Shown here piece by piece: positions 1 through 11,111 of a stretch of DNA of 64,000 bases; position 1 is the stretch's first letter; the number at the start of each line of letters is the position of its first letter. Source of the stretch: Coriaria nepalensis (lineage: Eukaryota; Streptophyta; Magnoliopsida; Cucurbitales; Coriariaceae); the NCBI GenBank assembly GCA_027186245.1, contig CP114481.1, forward strand, positions 5,936,501 through 6,000,500, read 5' to 3'. The position numbers were made by a program, and so were the translations under genes. The notes under the pieces were generated by a model, which had not been told where the DNA came from, searched no databases, and worked only from the letters and a program-made list of their open reading frames with translations.

Positions 1-358
1 TGAAAAGTAGAGGCCTAAAGGAATCTAAGATGTATGGAATCATTCCAAATCAAAGGAAAAGGGAAGAATAATCCATGACACAAAATCTAGAAACAAACAA
101 GGGAAGTTTTGTATGATTGTGGCCAAGAAGTATCTTATATGTTGTGGTTACACCAAGACATGTTTCGGTACAACAAATCAAAAAAATATATGACATACGC
201 TCTCTCTCTCTCTCTCTGTGTCGCATATTAAGGAAAAGAAACCTTATTCAATAATGAGGTAGGTGATATTGCACTTCAACAATTAACTACTCCAACCATG
301 GTGGAACCCAAAAGAAAGAAAAAAAGGGGGACTATCAGGTAAACTACAAGAAGAAATC

Positions 359-1553
359 TCAAAAGTGACAGAAATGAGAAAGAACATAGAACAAAAGGCA
401 GTTTAGGCAGAGTAGTGGGTATAGAAGTTTACTTTGCTTCTTCCGTGTATAAGAAGAATTACTGATTCCACGAGGCAGAAATACACCTGTACCACAAGAC
501 CCGTTTCTCGAACCCGACCCGCCCAGAAAAACCGCCCTGCTACCCAAATCAGGCTGCTGCTGCTGCTGTTGTTGCATGGGAGACGCATACCACGTGCTCG
601 ACGAAAAACCGTGCGGATGAGCTGCCCAGCCGCCATTGCCAAACTTGCCAGAAGCTCTGCCTTTCATTTGAAATTGCTGGAATTGTTCTTTAGGCTCACA
701 CTGCTGACTTAAGTTGGTTCGTTTTTGCATGTATGAAGATGCTTCTCTCTTCACAACTTGCTCCCGCTGCTCAACCATTTTCTACAGAACAGTCAGTATC
801 AAACTTAATATACACTGGATAAAGTTGAATATAAAATTTGAAAATTAGGATCGATCTTTACTAACTTGATCATCGGTAACACTCTCTGATATCAAATTCG
901 GTCTATGAGCATATGAATATTTGCTATTCCAAACGCGGTTTTTCCCAAATACTGGTGTTAAGGGTGGCGATGGCTCCTGAGAAGCTCCCTTTGGGCTTCC
1001 CTGGCTTGAGGCCAAAGGCGACCGTAGCGTTGATTGTGGCGAACCAACCAAACCACATGACTGAAAGAGGAAATAAACCAAAATCACAAATCAGATTTCA
1101 GAGGTTTTACATCGAATGGCGAACCCTGAATTTTTTTTATTTTTTTAAAAAACAAAATTCAGAAAAGAAAGAAGGAAGAAAAGGAGTATTTTGGCTATAC
1201 GAACTACGCCTAAACTATACCTGTTCAAATTTCCGCGTGTCAATGCTTGGAATGTCGAACTTACTATCGTCTTCTTGAAGCATGTACCGAGCCATCTCGC
1301 GAGACATCTCGGCAATGTAATCATCATCATCGTCTTCGTCTCTGTCAGTTCCTAATTCGCAAGAACCGAGTTCAGACTCATCCGGAGAACTCAAATTCGA
1401 GTTAAATCCGAGAGAGAGCTCACAGGATTTCTGATTACTCGAGCAACTTTCATAGGCAAAGAAGTTCTTGTTCGTCGGAGAGTCCTGTTCATCATCCTCA
1501 GAGAGAAACTGCGTCGGAAGCATTAATTCTGTACCTCGATGGTCCATATTCAT
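359..1553 (-). CDS. plant-specific protein of unknown function, LVGSPQSTL / FLGGSGSR family
   Basis: Three exons read on the minus strand: 1553-1221, 1060-866 and 781-359, all phase 0 with GT-AG borders, about 316 residues. Exon 1 is acidic, with a DEDDDDD stretch and a short amphipathic segment (AEMSREMARYML). Exon 2 has the conserved LVGSPQSTL block. Exon 3 has a poly-Gln run and the block AVFLGGSGSRNG followed by GTGVFLPRG. I recognise these blocks from a widespread land-plant family without a known activity; low complexity and acidity suggest a nuclear regulatory protein, which is inference. The last ~25 residues before the stop at 359 are hydrophobic and unlike the end I remember for relatives, so the true C-terminus may lie in another exon that I could not find. 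A long TC tract sits in the 5' leader. Confidence 0.7.
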
Positions 1554-1637
1554 CAGGAGTTGAAGAGCTTAACAGAAGTAGCGCCAAGTTCAGTTGGAGG
1601 TTCAATAATGGCGGGGACGCTGTAATTATAACCTCTT

Positions 1638-1640
<3 letters not shown>

Positions 1641-1682
<42 letters not shown>
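1641..1682. repeat. (GA)n microsatellite in the 5' leader of the gene ending at 359
   Basis: About 21 uninterrupted GA units, read as a pyrimidine (TC) tract in the leader of the minus-strand gene starting at 1553. CT-rich leaders are common in plant genes and are length-polymorphic. Confidence 0.95.
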
Positions 1683-1685
<3 letters not shown>

Positions 1686-1713
1686 ATAGAATAGGTTTAT
1701 ATGTATCCATCAT

Positions 1714-3136
1714 GGCTCTCTAATGCATTTGGAAGTCACTATCAAGATCATAGACCCAATTATGCGATCATCGGTCGGTTTGTTTGGTTGGATTTTTTTT
1801 CCCTTTTTATTATTTTATTTAAGGAATAATAAAAGGAAAAAAATAAATTTATTTCCATTAAAATGAAAAAAAAAAATCATTTTATTCGTATTAAAATATA
1901 TATTTTTAATGAGATTCTAATTATTTATTTATATAAATAATTTTTATTATGATATTAAAATAATTTTTATAAAATTTTCAATATCAAAATATTACTTTAA
2001 TCCTTTCATTTTTTTTAATCTTATTTATTTACAATTAAATGGATATAAAAAATATAATTATTCTATTTTTATTTCCCTAAAAATAAAAAGAATCTTATTG
2101 CGTTTAGAAGAACTAGTAAATTATTGGGTCGGGCCCGTGGACCATTGAACTTACCAGACGGATTGCAGTTGTAGATCACTAAACGCGTAATCGGATTGGG
2201 CCCATTTCCAAAACCCAAAATTACCGGGCCATGGACCGGTTGCTGGGAGTCCTAACCAAACGTTCAATTACACGGAGAGAAACATCAGCCAGAAACAACG
2301 AAACACAACTAAATAAGTAGTTGAACGTTTATTTTCTAAAGTACAAACAAATATTTAATAGTTGTTCTGTTTACAACAATATCATTGGTTAGTTAAGAAT
2401 CTAAATTAATTATAATTTATTTAAACGTATTTTATATATAATTCTTTAAATTTAATTTTTTATTTAATTAATTTATAATATTTAGAAAATAATTATAGTT
2501 TATTTTATTATTATTTAAAAAATTTCTCTCATTTTCTTTCTTTTTAACAAATAGTTGGCTCATTTATATAAATTAATTATACCTTATTTAGTAATATATT
2601 TCAGTTTTTATAATTTAAAAATAAAAAATAATTAAAAAATATTTTTTAGTGATTAATAATATATATATTTACTTAAATATATTTATTTAATAAATATTTT
2701 AAATATTTTATACTCGTTTAATAATTATTTTAAAATGTAAAAATATATTTATAAAAGCGTGGGCAAACACAAAGCTTAAAAAGTTAAGAATACCATCCCA
2801 TCCCCCCATGGTCAAAACCAGAATCGAGCAGACGATAGAATCATATGAATGCCATTAGCGGATTCAAGATGATGACGTCATGGAAATAGTATAGTTCCAT
2901 GAAAGTAAGGTATTCCCAAAAAAAAAATTATTACAAGAAATCCTACATCACCATTCATCACCCACATTAATAACGACAAGCAACTTCTCAAATCTCAACC
3001 AAACAACTTACATTACTTTATATTAAACACTGACATGGACATGTGAACCCGAAAGAGACCAGAACTGAGTGGCTTGCTTTTAATCAATCTTCTTCAGAAA
3101 TCCATTCTTCTCGTTCGAAAAATTTGTCGAGAGAAA
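1714..3136. other. AT-rich intergenic region between divergent genes
   Basis: Very AT-rich sequence with homopolymer runs and no convincing coding exon. It must hold the divergent promoters of the minus-strand gene at 1553 and the stress-protein gene at 3175. A TGACGTCA palindrome (CRE/bZIP type) is present at about 2873-2880. I see no repeat or transposon end. Confidence 0.6.
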
Positions 3137-3174
3137 AGAAGAAGAAGAAGAAGAAGAAGAAGAAGAAGAAGAAG
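3137..3174 (+). repeat. (AAG)n microsatellite abutting a start codon
   Basis: About a dozen AAG/GAA units run directly into the ATG at 3175. In the frame of the stress-protein gene the tract would read as poly-Lys from an in-frame upstream ATG at 3043. Confidence 0.95.
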
Positions 3175-3855
3175 ATGACTAGAGATAGGAAAATAGGAGT
3201 GGCAGTGGACTTCTCAAAGGGAAGCAAGATTGCACTGAAGTGGGCGATTGAAAATCTGGTTGACGAAGATGACACGATCTATATCGTTCATATCAAGCCC
3301 TATTTGGGCAACGAATCTAGCAATCTTCTCTGGTACACCACTGGTTCACGTAAGTGAAAGGCTGTTTTTTCTTTTGGATCATAAGTAATCTGAGTTCGAA
3401 TGATATATGGGTTTTGACTTTTGAGGGTTTTTTTTTGGAAGCTTTGATTCCATTCACTGAGCTTCGTGTAAAGGAAGAGATGCATAGGTATGAAGTCGAG
3501 CTTGATCTCGAGGTCTTGAGCTTGCTTGAGGCTGTTTCTGCCCAGAAACAGGTACCCCTTTTGTTTCTGTCTGATCACCTTTCCTTACTTCCAACTTTTG
3601 TACTGTTATTACTTCTCAATTTTGTCAAGACAAAAAACAAATTTTGTTTCATACAGGGAAGGGTTTGATAGATTCATAAAAATATGTGTATCAAAATACT
3701 ATACAGGTAAAAATAGTAGCAAAGATTTACTGGGGAGATGCAAGAGACAAGCTTTGTGGGGCAGTTTCAGATCTCAAGCTTGACTGCTTAGTTATGGGCA
3801 GCAGAGGTCTTGGTACCATCCAAAGGTACCTACTTTTTCAAATTATTAAAAAAAG

Positions 3856-3887
<32 letters not shown>

Positions 3888-4075
3888 TGAGAGAGACAGA
3901 GAGGGATATGAGATTGGATTAATTACACTCGATGAAAGGAAATTTAGCCTGTTTTATAATGTGGGAATCAAATTGTAGGGTTTTGCTTGGGAGTGTGACC
4001 AGTCATGTTCTGGCTAATGCAACTTGCCCTGTTACTATTGTCAAGGATCCAAGTGGTCCAAGGTTTGTTATCTGA
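3175..4075 (+). CDS. universal stress protein (UspA family), ATP-binding type
   Basis: Four exons: 3175-3349, 3442-3551, 3707-3825 and 3979-4075, spliced phases 1, 0 and 2, giving 166 residues, normal for a stand-alone plant USP. The protein starts with a beta strand ending in the nucleotide-binding Asp ([12 protein letters not shown]), contains the plant signature [11 protein letters not shown] across the first splice, YWGDARDKL, and the ATP-binding pattern G-2X-G-9X-G-S in [16 protein letters not shown], followed by CPVTIVKD. These are soluble homodimers involved in stress signalling; the exact role of this member is unknown. I chose the ATG at 3175 because the family begins there; an in-frame ATG at 3043 would add 44 residues including a Lys run. 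Intron 3 holds a ~30-base poly-A tract. Confidence 0.93.
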
Positions 4076-4697
4076 TGATATACTGCAAGATCCGGCGGCT
4101 GTGAGAAAAAAAATGTTCACAATTCAAAATAATAAAAAAATTAAAAAAAAAAAAAAAAATTAGTGGGATCTATTGTATTATATTTCAAAAGAATCTACTT
4201 TGTGTGAGATCTTAAATTTGAGCAGTTGGATCCGATTTGATAAAAATGTAAAAGAAATAAAGTGTTGTTGTAAGTCTTGATGATATCTTATGCTAATTTG
4301 TTTATTTTGTGAGGTTTTATGTAAAGTGGTTTCCATATTGTACTCCAACATTTGGTTTTTACCCACATTTTATCTTTTATCGTTAGTGGACAGAAGTTTG
4401 ACTTGTTTCAGGTTTTTTTTTTCTCAGCTTCATAGTTCATACCATAGCAAAAATATCTGACTCTATTGACAGTCTTCAAACGACATCGTTTACAAGGAAA
4501 AAGGACAACGCTTCACTTCCTACATTTGCTTGCCAATTAATGCACGACACAAAGTCCCATAAGTTAATCAAAACTTGGACGACACTTCTTAACCGAAATC
4601 ATGTTTTCAAAACTCCGAAGAAAATGAGGTTTTTTTTTTTTTTTTTTCCTTTCAATTGTCATAATATCATTCATCAAATACCACTTCCAACCTAGAA
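4076..4697. other. 3' flank of the USP gene and promoter of the next gene
   Basis: AT-rich, with homopolymer A and T runs. No coding exon or RNA gene seen. The last ~200 bases are the probable leader and promoter of the gene at 4698. Confidence 0.5.
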
Positions 4698-5135
4698 ATG
4701 TCCGACATGTCGTTTCGGAGATCAGCTTCGATGAAAATTCACTTCATGGCCATAGACGGCGTGGTTAGCGTGAACTCGCTCTTCAGCCTAGCACTCTTCG
4801 TCGGTCTCACTTCAACCGATCCAAACACCAACCTCATCGGCGCCGACTCACCGTACACCGTCGGATCCAAACTCACGGAAGAGCTGGTAGCCTGCCACGT
4901 GTACTCCTTCAGCTCCTTCCTCTTTTCCAGCCTAATCCCCTTGGCTCTGAAGCAAGCCCTTAAACTCTCAAACGGCGGCTCAGGCATTCTTGACGCAAAC
5001 GTCAACACGGCGGCGTTTCGAGCCGGAATACTGATTTCGGCAATTGGGTCGGTTTTCGGATGTGGGTTCTTGACGATGGCGTTGGTTGATTTGGTTCAGA
5101 TCAAGCTTGGCAGTTTAGGTGTTGTGGAGGTTTGA
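4698..5135 (+). CDS. small multi-pass membrane protein, MEE60-like
   Basis: Intronless, 145 residues. Three hydrophobic stretches can be read: about residues 22-38 (VNSLFSLALFVGL), 65-86 (HVYSFSSFLFSSLIPLALK) and 105-134 (GILISAIGSVFGCGFLTMAL), so it is probably an integral membrane protein. The blocks AIDGVVSVNSLF and HVYSFSSFLFSSLI recall the plant family annotated after Arabidopsis MEE60 (maternal effect embryo arrest 60), whose biochemical role is not known; this match is from memory and moderate. GC content is clearly higher than the flanks, supporting a real coding region. The start at 4698 gives a short polar N-terminus; the inner Met at 4731 is an alternative. Confidence 0.75.
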   Translation: MSDMSFRRSASMKIHFMAIDGVVSVNSLFSLALFVGLTSTDPNTNLIGADSPYTVGSKLTEELVACHVYSFSSFLFSSLIPLALKQALKLSNGGSGILDANVNTAAFRAGILISAIGSVFGCGFLTMALVDLVQIKLGSLGVVEV

Positions 5136-5628
5136 ATACTTTCGCCGCAATTGGTCATTTGGTTATTCTGGTTCCTTTTGCTCTTACAATTTATGTATCT
5201 CTTGTTCTTTATGCATTTACTCGCTAGGATTTCTGGTTCTTTGAATCCTTGTGCTTGATTTGATGTAAAGTCATAACGACGTATCTAGACAGAGAGATTC
5301 AAGACTCTAAATGTTCTAATCAACAACTGTAGATGTGGAGGTTTTCTTTGGCTCTCTTTGAAACGGGAATTCAAATGAACATCATCGGATGCAGACTGGA
5401 GCTCAGAGGTATGTTGAGATTCTTTTGCAAATGATTGCAGAGTCATTAGCCCTACAACGGAATTTTTAAATGATTGATTATTACTACTTGTTTTATTTCT
5501 TTGTTGGAACACAGCAATGGATGCACTTCACTACAAAAATGAAATGAAGTTTTCACTAAATAAAGAAAAAAAAAAAAGGAGGGAACTTTGTAAAGTAGTA
5601 TATGGTAATATGTTAGTAGACAAAGAAA
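5136..5628. other. 3' flank, no feature seen
   Basis: 3' untranslated region of the upstream gene and spacer before tRNA-Ser. Reading frames here have no recognisable motif and no sensible codon pattern. Confidence 0.5.
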
Positions 5629-5710
5629 CGTGAGCGGCAGGATTCGAACCTGCGCGGGCAGAGCCCACATGATTTCTAGTCATGCCCGATAACCACTCCG
5701 GCACGCCCAC
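5629..5710 (-). tRNA. tRNA-Ser (anticodon AGA)
   Basis: 82 nt on the minus strand. Acceptor stem GTGGGCG pairs with CGCTCAC (one G-T pair), discriminator G. The anticodon loop CTAGAAA lies in a CATGA/TCATG stem, giving AGA. There is a long variable arm typical of class II serine tRNAs, and the T arm is GCAGG-TTCGAAT-CCTGC. No intron and no encoded CCA, as expected for a nuclear gene. Confidence 0.95.
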
Positions 5711-6582
5711 TTGATGAAATGCTTGATTCTTAACTACTTATAATAACCCTAAACAAAATACAGCTGTTCTCCATACCCCGAAAGTTCGGGATTAGAAGCT
5801 TCTTCTTTGAGGCCAAAATACATAGACAAATTATAGACAATCCAAACCCTTTGAAAATGATTAGAGAAAGAAAGAAGAATGGTTCTTTCTAAGAGTATAT
5901 ATATACATATCTCTTGCAATACATATTATAGTTTTTTTTTCCCCATTTAGCAATACAAATCATGGTTCATGTTAGAGAACTCCAGAAGTAGGAAGTTCGA
6001 AAGAAAAGCTAAGAAGAGTCTCCAGAGATGTCAACATGGCATTACAACTTTCCTTCCCTACCGGTTTCCATCTTTCAACCTAAAATCAACACTCTACCCC
6101 CCCGCTATATGAAAAATGCTCATCTTGCCATCGAAAAAGAAAAGCTTCGAGACCCTGAAACCAGTCAGATCCATCACACAATGTTAAAAAAGAAAAATCT
6201 AGAGGAAAAAAAAAGGAAGAGAAGGGGGTATCCTAGCTTAAGTAGTTGTAATGAATGATTTCAATCCAAGGTTATCTAACTCACTATGATTTTTATTCCT
6301 ATAAATATTTTATAAAACATCTCTTGATGATTGATTCTAGAAAGAGGTCATTATGTGAAGAAGATTAAGCAAGCCGAAGTAATCAAAAGAACTGACATTA
6401 AAAAAAAAACAAATTCGAATAGACATCCAAAGCTTGCTGCTCTTAGATAAAATCATAACATAAGAGGTCTGTTTTTCCATGTTCCAATATAGATGTAATC
6501 AAATTCGAATGGACACTAAATCATCACGTGGGGTATTAGAATAGTTGGTTCAAGAATGAAAAAACCAGAAAAAGCACAAACC
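5711..6582. other. spacer between tRNA-Ser and the PPR gene
   Basis: AT-rich spacer. A reading frame at 6028-6258 has no recognisable motif and a Lys-rich low-complexity end. Probably contains the 3' untranslated region of the minus-strand PPR gene. Confidence 0.5.
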
Positions 6583-7350
6583 TCAACGTAAACCGAAAAT
6601 CTCTTCTGGAGGATCATATACATGCTGATCTGGAAAAAGCTCCTTAAAATCTTGCTTTACTCTGTTTCTCAAAAGCGGATGCGGAAGAAGACCCTTTAAC
6701 AAGATCCTAAACGGTAACTCTTCTGGTGGGTCCGGAGAATTCTTCATATCCTCAAAAATGTTCATTGCATCAGCAGGAGAGCCGTATTTCAAAAAGCCTC
6801 TGATAACTTCAGTGTATGTTTGAGAATCTGGAAACAAGCCCTCTTTTCTCATGCTTTCCCACAATTCCATCGCATCCTCCATTTTATTACTCTTGGCCAA
6901 TGCAATGATCAAGTCTTTGTATAAGTAGACATCGGGTTTGTACCAGTCCTGCTTTTGCATTACCTTAAAAATCTGAAAAAATTGGTTGAGTTTGTTAGTA
7001 AGAATAAACAGCGATAGTAAATTCTATGTTTTCAAAATAATAAAAATGGAATTTTGTTGATGAAATTCATAGACACAAAAAGGGTAAACAGGAAATGAGA
7101 ACACAGGTAATTCAGAATTTCATTTTCACTCGAAAGGAAGAATTAGATATCAATTTAATTTCTTGGAATCCAAGCAGTTTATTTGAAATGGAATTTCCAA
7201 ATCATGGCAGAAGTTAGAGGTGTAGCAATCCAAAATACTTGGTTCCACAAATCAAGTTAATGGAATAAAATGCAATCGACAAGTTAAAATGAAAACTAAT
7301 GAGAAAATGAAACAAAAGGGCAAATTGAAGCAATGGGAAGTAAAAATGAA

Positions 7351-7381
<31 letters not shown>

Positions 7382-7760
7382 CCTTGACAGCTAAAGCGAC
7401 CTCCTCCTGACGCTCAAGCTCAATGAGAACCGCAATCATATCCAACTTCAAGAGCCTCAAGACGTGCGTTTTGATGAACTTCTGAAGCTTCTCTTGGTCA
7501 TCCTTAAACCTCTTCAACCCTAATATGACAAAAAGTGCTTCTTTCCCGATCAGCTTCTTCCCCCTCCAGAGAGGTCCTCTTGGTCTCCCATCATGGTAGA
7601 GCCTAAACCCACATGTGGGTCCGTTCGAATCAGATACTGAAACTGCAGTCTTCCATCCTGCATCAAATAGAACAGCTCTAATGGGATTTCTCGTCAGGTT
7701 GTGACGGAATATTGATACGAAAAACGGAAATTTTGATCTGGAGAAGAGACGAGTCGCCAT
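6583..7760 (-). CDS. short PPR protein, THA8-like (organellar RNA-binding)
   Basis: Two exons, 7760-7383 (126 codons) and 6972-6583 (129 codons plus stop), phase 0 GT-AG intron of 410 bp, 255 residues. The Arg-rich N-terminus without acidic residues (MATRLFSRSKFPFF...) looks like an organelle targeting peptide. After it comes the family block GRPRGPLWRGKKLIGKEA (about residues 55-72), then few PPR helix pairs including DVYLYKDLIIALAKSNKMED and SQTYTEVIRGFLKYGSPADA, ending in DPPEEIFGLR. This layout matches the THA8/THA8-like family (Arabidopsis At1g62350-type), short PPR proteins of which THA8 aids chloroplast group II intron splicing. Whether this one acts in plastids or mitochondria cannot be read from the sequence. 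The intron carries a GAA tract next to its donor. Confidence 0.9.
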
Positions 7761-7831
7761 AGAAGTAAATGTGAATTTGAGAGCACGAGATGATGGCGGA
7801 TTATCGAAGGCTCCCTGTCAAATAATCCGAT

Positions 7832-7871
7832 GTAGGTAGAGGGAGATAATTTGTTGGCACGAACAAGAGAA
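7832..7871 (+). repeat. 40-bp dispersed direct repeat, copy 1
   Basis: Forty bases from GTAGGTAGAGGGAGATAATT onward, identical to 10926-10965 about 3.1 kb away in the same orientation. This copy lies in the 5' leader/promoter of the PPR gene. Confidence 0.95.
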
Positions 7872-8045
7872 GAAGGGAACAGAAAGAGGTCTGACTGAAG
7901 TTGCGGTTTTTGAGTGTTGAAGAACAAAACCCTGCTCTTTTCCCTGTACAAAAACAACGTGGAGAAAACACTGGAAATGCAATTTAGAGTTTATTAAGGT
8001 TTTTTCAGATTTTTTTTTCCATTCAACTATTTACTATTTATGTCA

Positions 8046-8078
8046 AAAATAAAATAAAATAAAATAAAATAAAATAAA
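8046..8078. repeat. (AAAAT)n short tandem repeat
   Basis: About six AAAAT units in AT-rich spacer upstream of the PPR gene. Confidence 0.9.
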
Positions 8079-8299
8079 GGACCATAAAAATATAATTTTT
8101 TCACATATTGTACAATTTATACAATAAAATAGATTAGCATACTTATCTCCCATAAGATATCCAACTTCATTATGAGAAACAGTTATTCTAGTTATGCTGG
8201 CTATTTGTTGTACTGATAAGATAGAATGTCTGTGTAATGTTTTGGAGTCTTTATCAAGTTATTTTGTTGCACCAAAAATTGAAATGCATTGACGCAATT

Positions 8300-10250
8300 A
8301 AGTAAAAGGTTTAAGTTAAGCCGGAGCAAAATATTCTAATCCAATTTGATTTGATCCAATCCCGGTATTTGGATCCTAACTTTCAAAAAATCAATTAGAT
8401 AAGATATTCGATCCGGAGGATGACTAATTTAAAAATATAAATTAAAACCCTATATAGACTTGAGATCTATGAAATTCCTAGTGATGTTTAATTGTATTTA
8501 AATTTGTTTAATTATTTTGAGATGGTCAATGAATTATTATTAGTTATTTGATATATGATATTTGATTTTTATTGAACTAATTTGACTCTATTATTATGTG
8601 TAATGCCCACCTTAATAGCTATTTAATTTATCAAATGTTTTTCTAAGAAAATATATACAACTAATAGATGTATTACTTTTTTATTTTTATAAAAATTTTG
8701 TTCTTTAAAATTAACTTTACTTCTAAAAATAATTTGAATGATATACGTAATAATTTGAAAATATTGCTAAAGTCTTGGTCATAGGAAAGCAATCCCAACA
8801 CTTTTTAAATAAGTTTATTCTTTATTTGAATATACATATACATAAGTTTGTCTAAGGAAGTGCCGATTTTTTAAACCCATTGCTTATAGAGGTCGGGTCT
8901 CATATGTACAATTCCACGGACTGATAGCCTTCATTCGCCTATTCCTTAGCTTATTGCCTTACCTTTGTAATTTCCTACAACACATGGTAGACATCTATGA
9001 GCTAGAAGCTCAGTAAAGATAGAGTCCTAGTTATATCATTATTTTTTTTATAATTATCATGAGTTAATTCATTTATGATCTATATCTAGCATGCATAAAT
9101 GCCTATCATTCTATATACTTGGGTCCTGAGGATGTTGCAGCCCAGCGTATCAATTGATATCTAACTAACGGTATGCTTATGACCGTTGTAACAATCTACT
9201 TATGACCTTTTTCTTTAACCTTATTTGGGGTCCCTTATGATCGACAATCGATATTTCATTTGACCCGTCAGTACATCACTTTAATATTATGCATGTGCAT
9301 GTTTATGCTTCTTATTTATTTTAGCATAACCTTTACTTTTGGAGATATGAGCATATGCAATTAATTGTAGTATGTTTAAAATTTGTACTATCCTTAAGCC
9401 ATCATGCTATGTTATGTTCATACTAGTTATGATTCTTATTTCTAACATAGTAATCATAGTATTTCAATTATACTTAGCATATTATATGAAAATTATAAGC
9501 TTAACATTAATATTATAATAACAAACAATTAAGCAATATCCTTATATGATAGTAAGGCTATACTTACAATGAGCTTTACAGAATTTGATGATTCTAATAT
9601 TTCTTTACTTCCTTTTCTTCTTCCCTCTCCCTATTTTCTTTTTCCCTCTCTTTCCCTTTGCTGCTGGTGCATGATGCAGGTGCAACCTTTTATAAGCATG
9701 GATGGAAAAGCTTAGTCATCCATTTATGTTGAAATGGTGACAAGTGATGGCCATAGGAAAATTTTTGATGACTAATGAACATTAAGCATGTTCATGGCTA
9801 CAGAAAAAGTAATTATTTTATTTTTTTCATAGTTTAAACTTAAACCCCTATTAAGTCTTAAAATTTATAAAAAAATCTCCTACTATTTCTATAATTAAAA
9901 TTTGGTATATGTATGAATTAGAATTTATTAATAAGTCAACTTTAAATTTATTTTCCTACTACTATACTTAATCTAAAAATATTGGGGATTACATTATGAA
10001 CTTATGATTATTCATAATTTTGTATGCAAATGCATTGAAATTTTAAATAATAATTAAATATAATTTAAATTACAATTTTAAATAAGTAAATAAAAATATC
10101 AAATATCTATAGGATCCGATTGATCTTACACGGATTAAATTGGATCAGATTATCTTTAGTTTTTACCTATCGGATTGGATACAATCGGACCGATCCGATA
10201 AATAAGAATGAGTATCCATTAGAATCGAATCCGACTCTTATCCCTGATTA
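8300..10250. other. possible DNA-transposon relic with ATCGGATCC-type ends, split by a solo LTR
   Basis: Both sides of the solo LTR (8300-8598 and 9994-10250) carry runs of related words such as CCAATTTGATTTGATCCAAT on the left and GATCCGATTGATC, ATCGGATTGGATAC and CCGATCCGAT on the right, partly inverted relative to each other. Repeated GATCC/CGGAT words near both ends are often seen in non-autonomous plant DNA elements. I could not find clean terminal inverted repeats or a target duplication, so this is weak. Confidence 0.25.
8599..9993. mobile_element. solo LTR of an LTR retrotransposon
   Basis: Begins TGTAATGCCC and ends GGGGATTACA, an extended TG...CA inverted terminus, and is flanked by a perfect 5-bp target duplication TTATG (8594-8598 and 9994-9998). 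Length 1395 bp. It has no coding region, primer-binding site or polypurine tract, so it is a solo LTR left by recombination between the two LTRs of a full element. Size and ends are compatible with a Gypsy-type LTR, but the family cannot be named. Confidence 0.8.
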
Positions 10251-11111
10251 AGGCTATAATAGTTTATTAAATAAATCATATTTATAATAAATATATTCAT
10301 CTCAATTATATATAAAATTAATATAATATATAATATAACGAAATACGACTAACGAGCTCCATTCAAAAACTTGTCACTAAAAAAAAATTAATCTGAAAAC
10401 ACTATAGGTCATGTTTGGACACACTTTTAAAGTCACATATATTTCTACATTTTAAAACTAAAAAATAACTGCCAAACATAGATTAAAGTAACAAAATGTA
10501 AAATAATTATCGAACGAGCACGCTCGAATAAAATACATATTACTGGAAGACAAAAATCGTACTTTTAAACTGTTCCTTAATGATGATTTATTTTTGATTT
10601 TTTTATTCCAAAAATTGAAGTGTACTTCCAAAATTGAAATCCAAACTTTTACTTATGTATACCAAGAGATGGCAGCTTAAATGCAGAAAACAAACCATCA
10701 TCATGAACTGATTCAGAGGAACTAAGGAAGTCAAACTGAAATTTTACGTACAGCAATTTACATCTAATATCTGAAAAGAGCTAAAGCTTAATTGATCCCA
10801 AGTGCTAGAATTCAGATATCGCTGATTTACTATATAATACAGTAACAGAGTGAAAGTCTAGAGCTTGATACAGGTACAGAACCATGACCTAATATTCTTG
10901 AGGTTCCCAGTTAGATAAGAGTCAGGTAGGTAGAGGGAGATAATTTGTTGGCACGAACAAGAGAATGTCTTTGATGATACCAAGATGGAAATAAGAGCCA
11001 TGTAGATGAATCTCAACTGACGGGATAACTTGAACACATTTATAACAGCGAGTTACTACAATGCTGGACAGTACTTTGTTACTCGGTACAACACAGAGAG
11101 CTAATATTTTC
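10251..11111. other. AT-rich spacer and 3' flank of the Elongin C gene
   Basis: No coding exon seen. Contains the second copy of the 40-bp repeat at 10926-10965 and probably the 3' untranslated region of the minus-strand Elongin C gene ending at 11112. Confidence 0.5.
10926..10965 (+). repeat. 40-bp dispersed direct repeat, copy 2
   Basis: Identical to 7832-7871. This copy lies ~150 bp beyond the stop codon of the Elongin C gene. Confidence 0.95.

Noticed and set aside
1..358. Further exon of the minus-strand gene ending at 359
   Set aside because: No frame matching the C-terminus that I recall for relatives was found; only 3' flank with a short CT tract near 201-217.
6028..6258. 76-codon plus-strand frame
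   Set aside because: No recognisable motif, Lys-rich end from A-tracts, lies in the probable 3' region of the PPR gene on the other strand.
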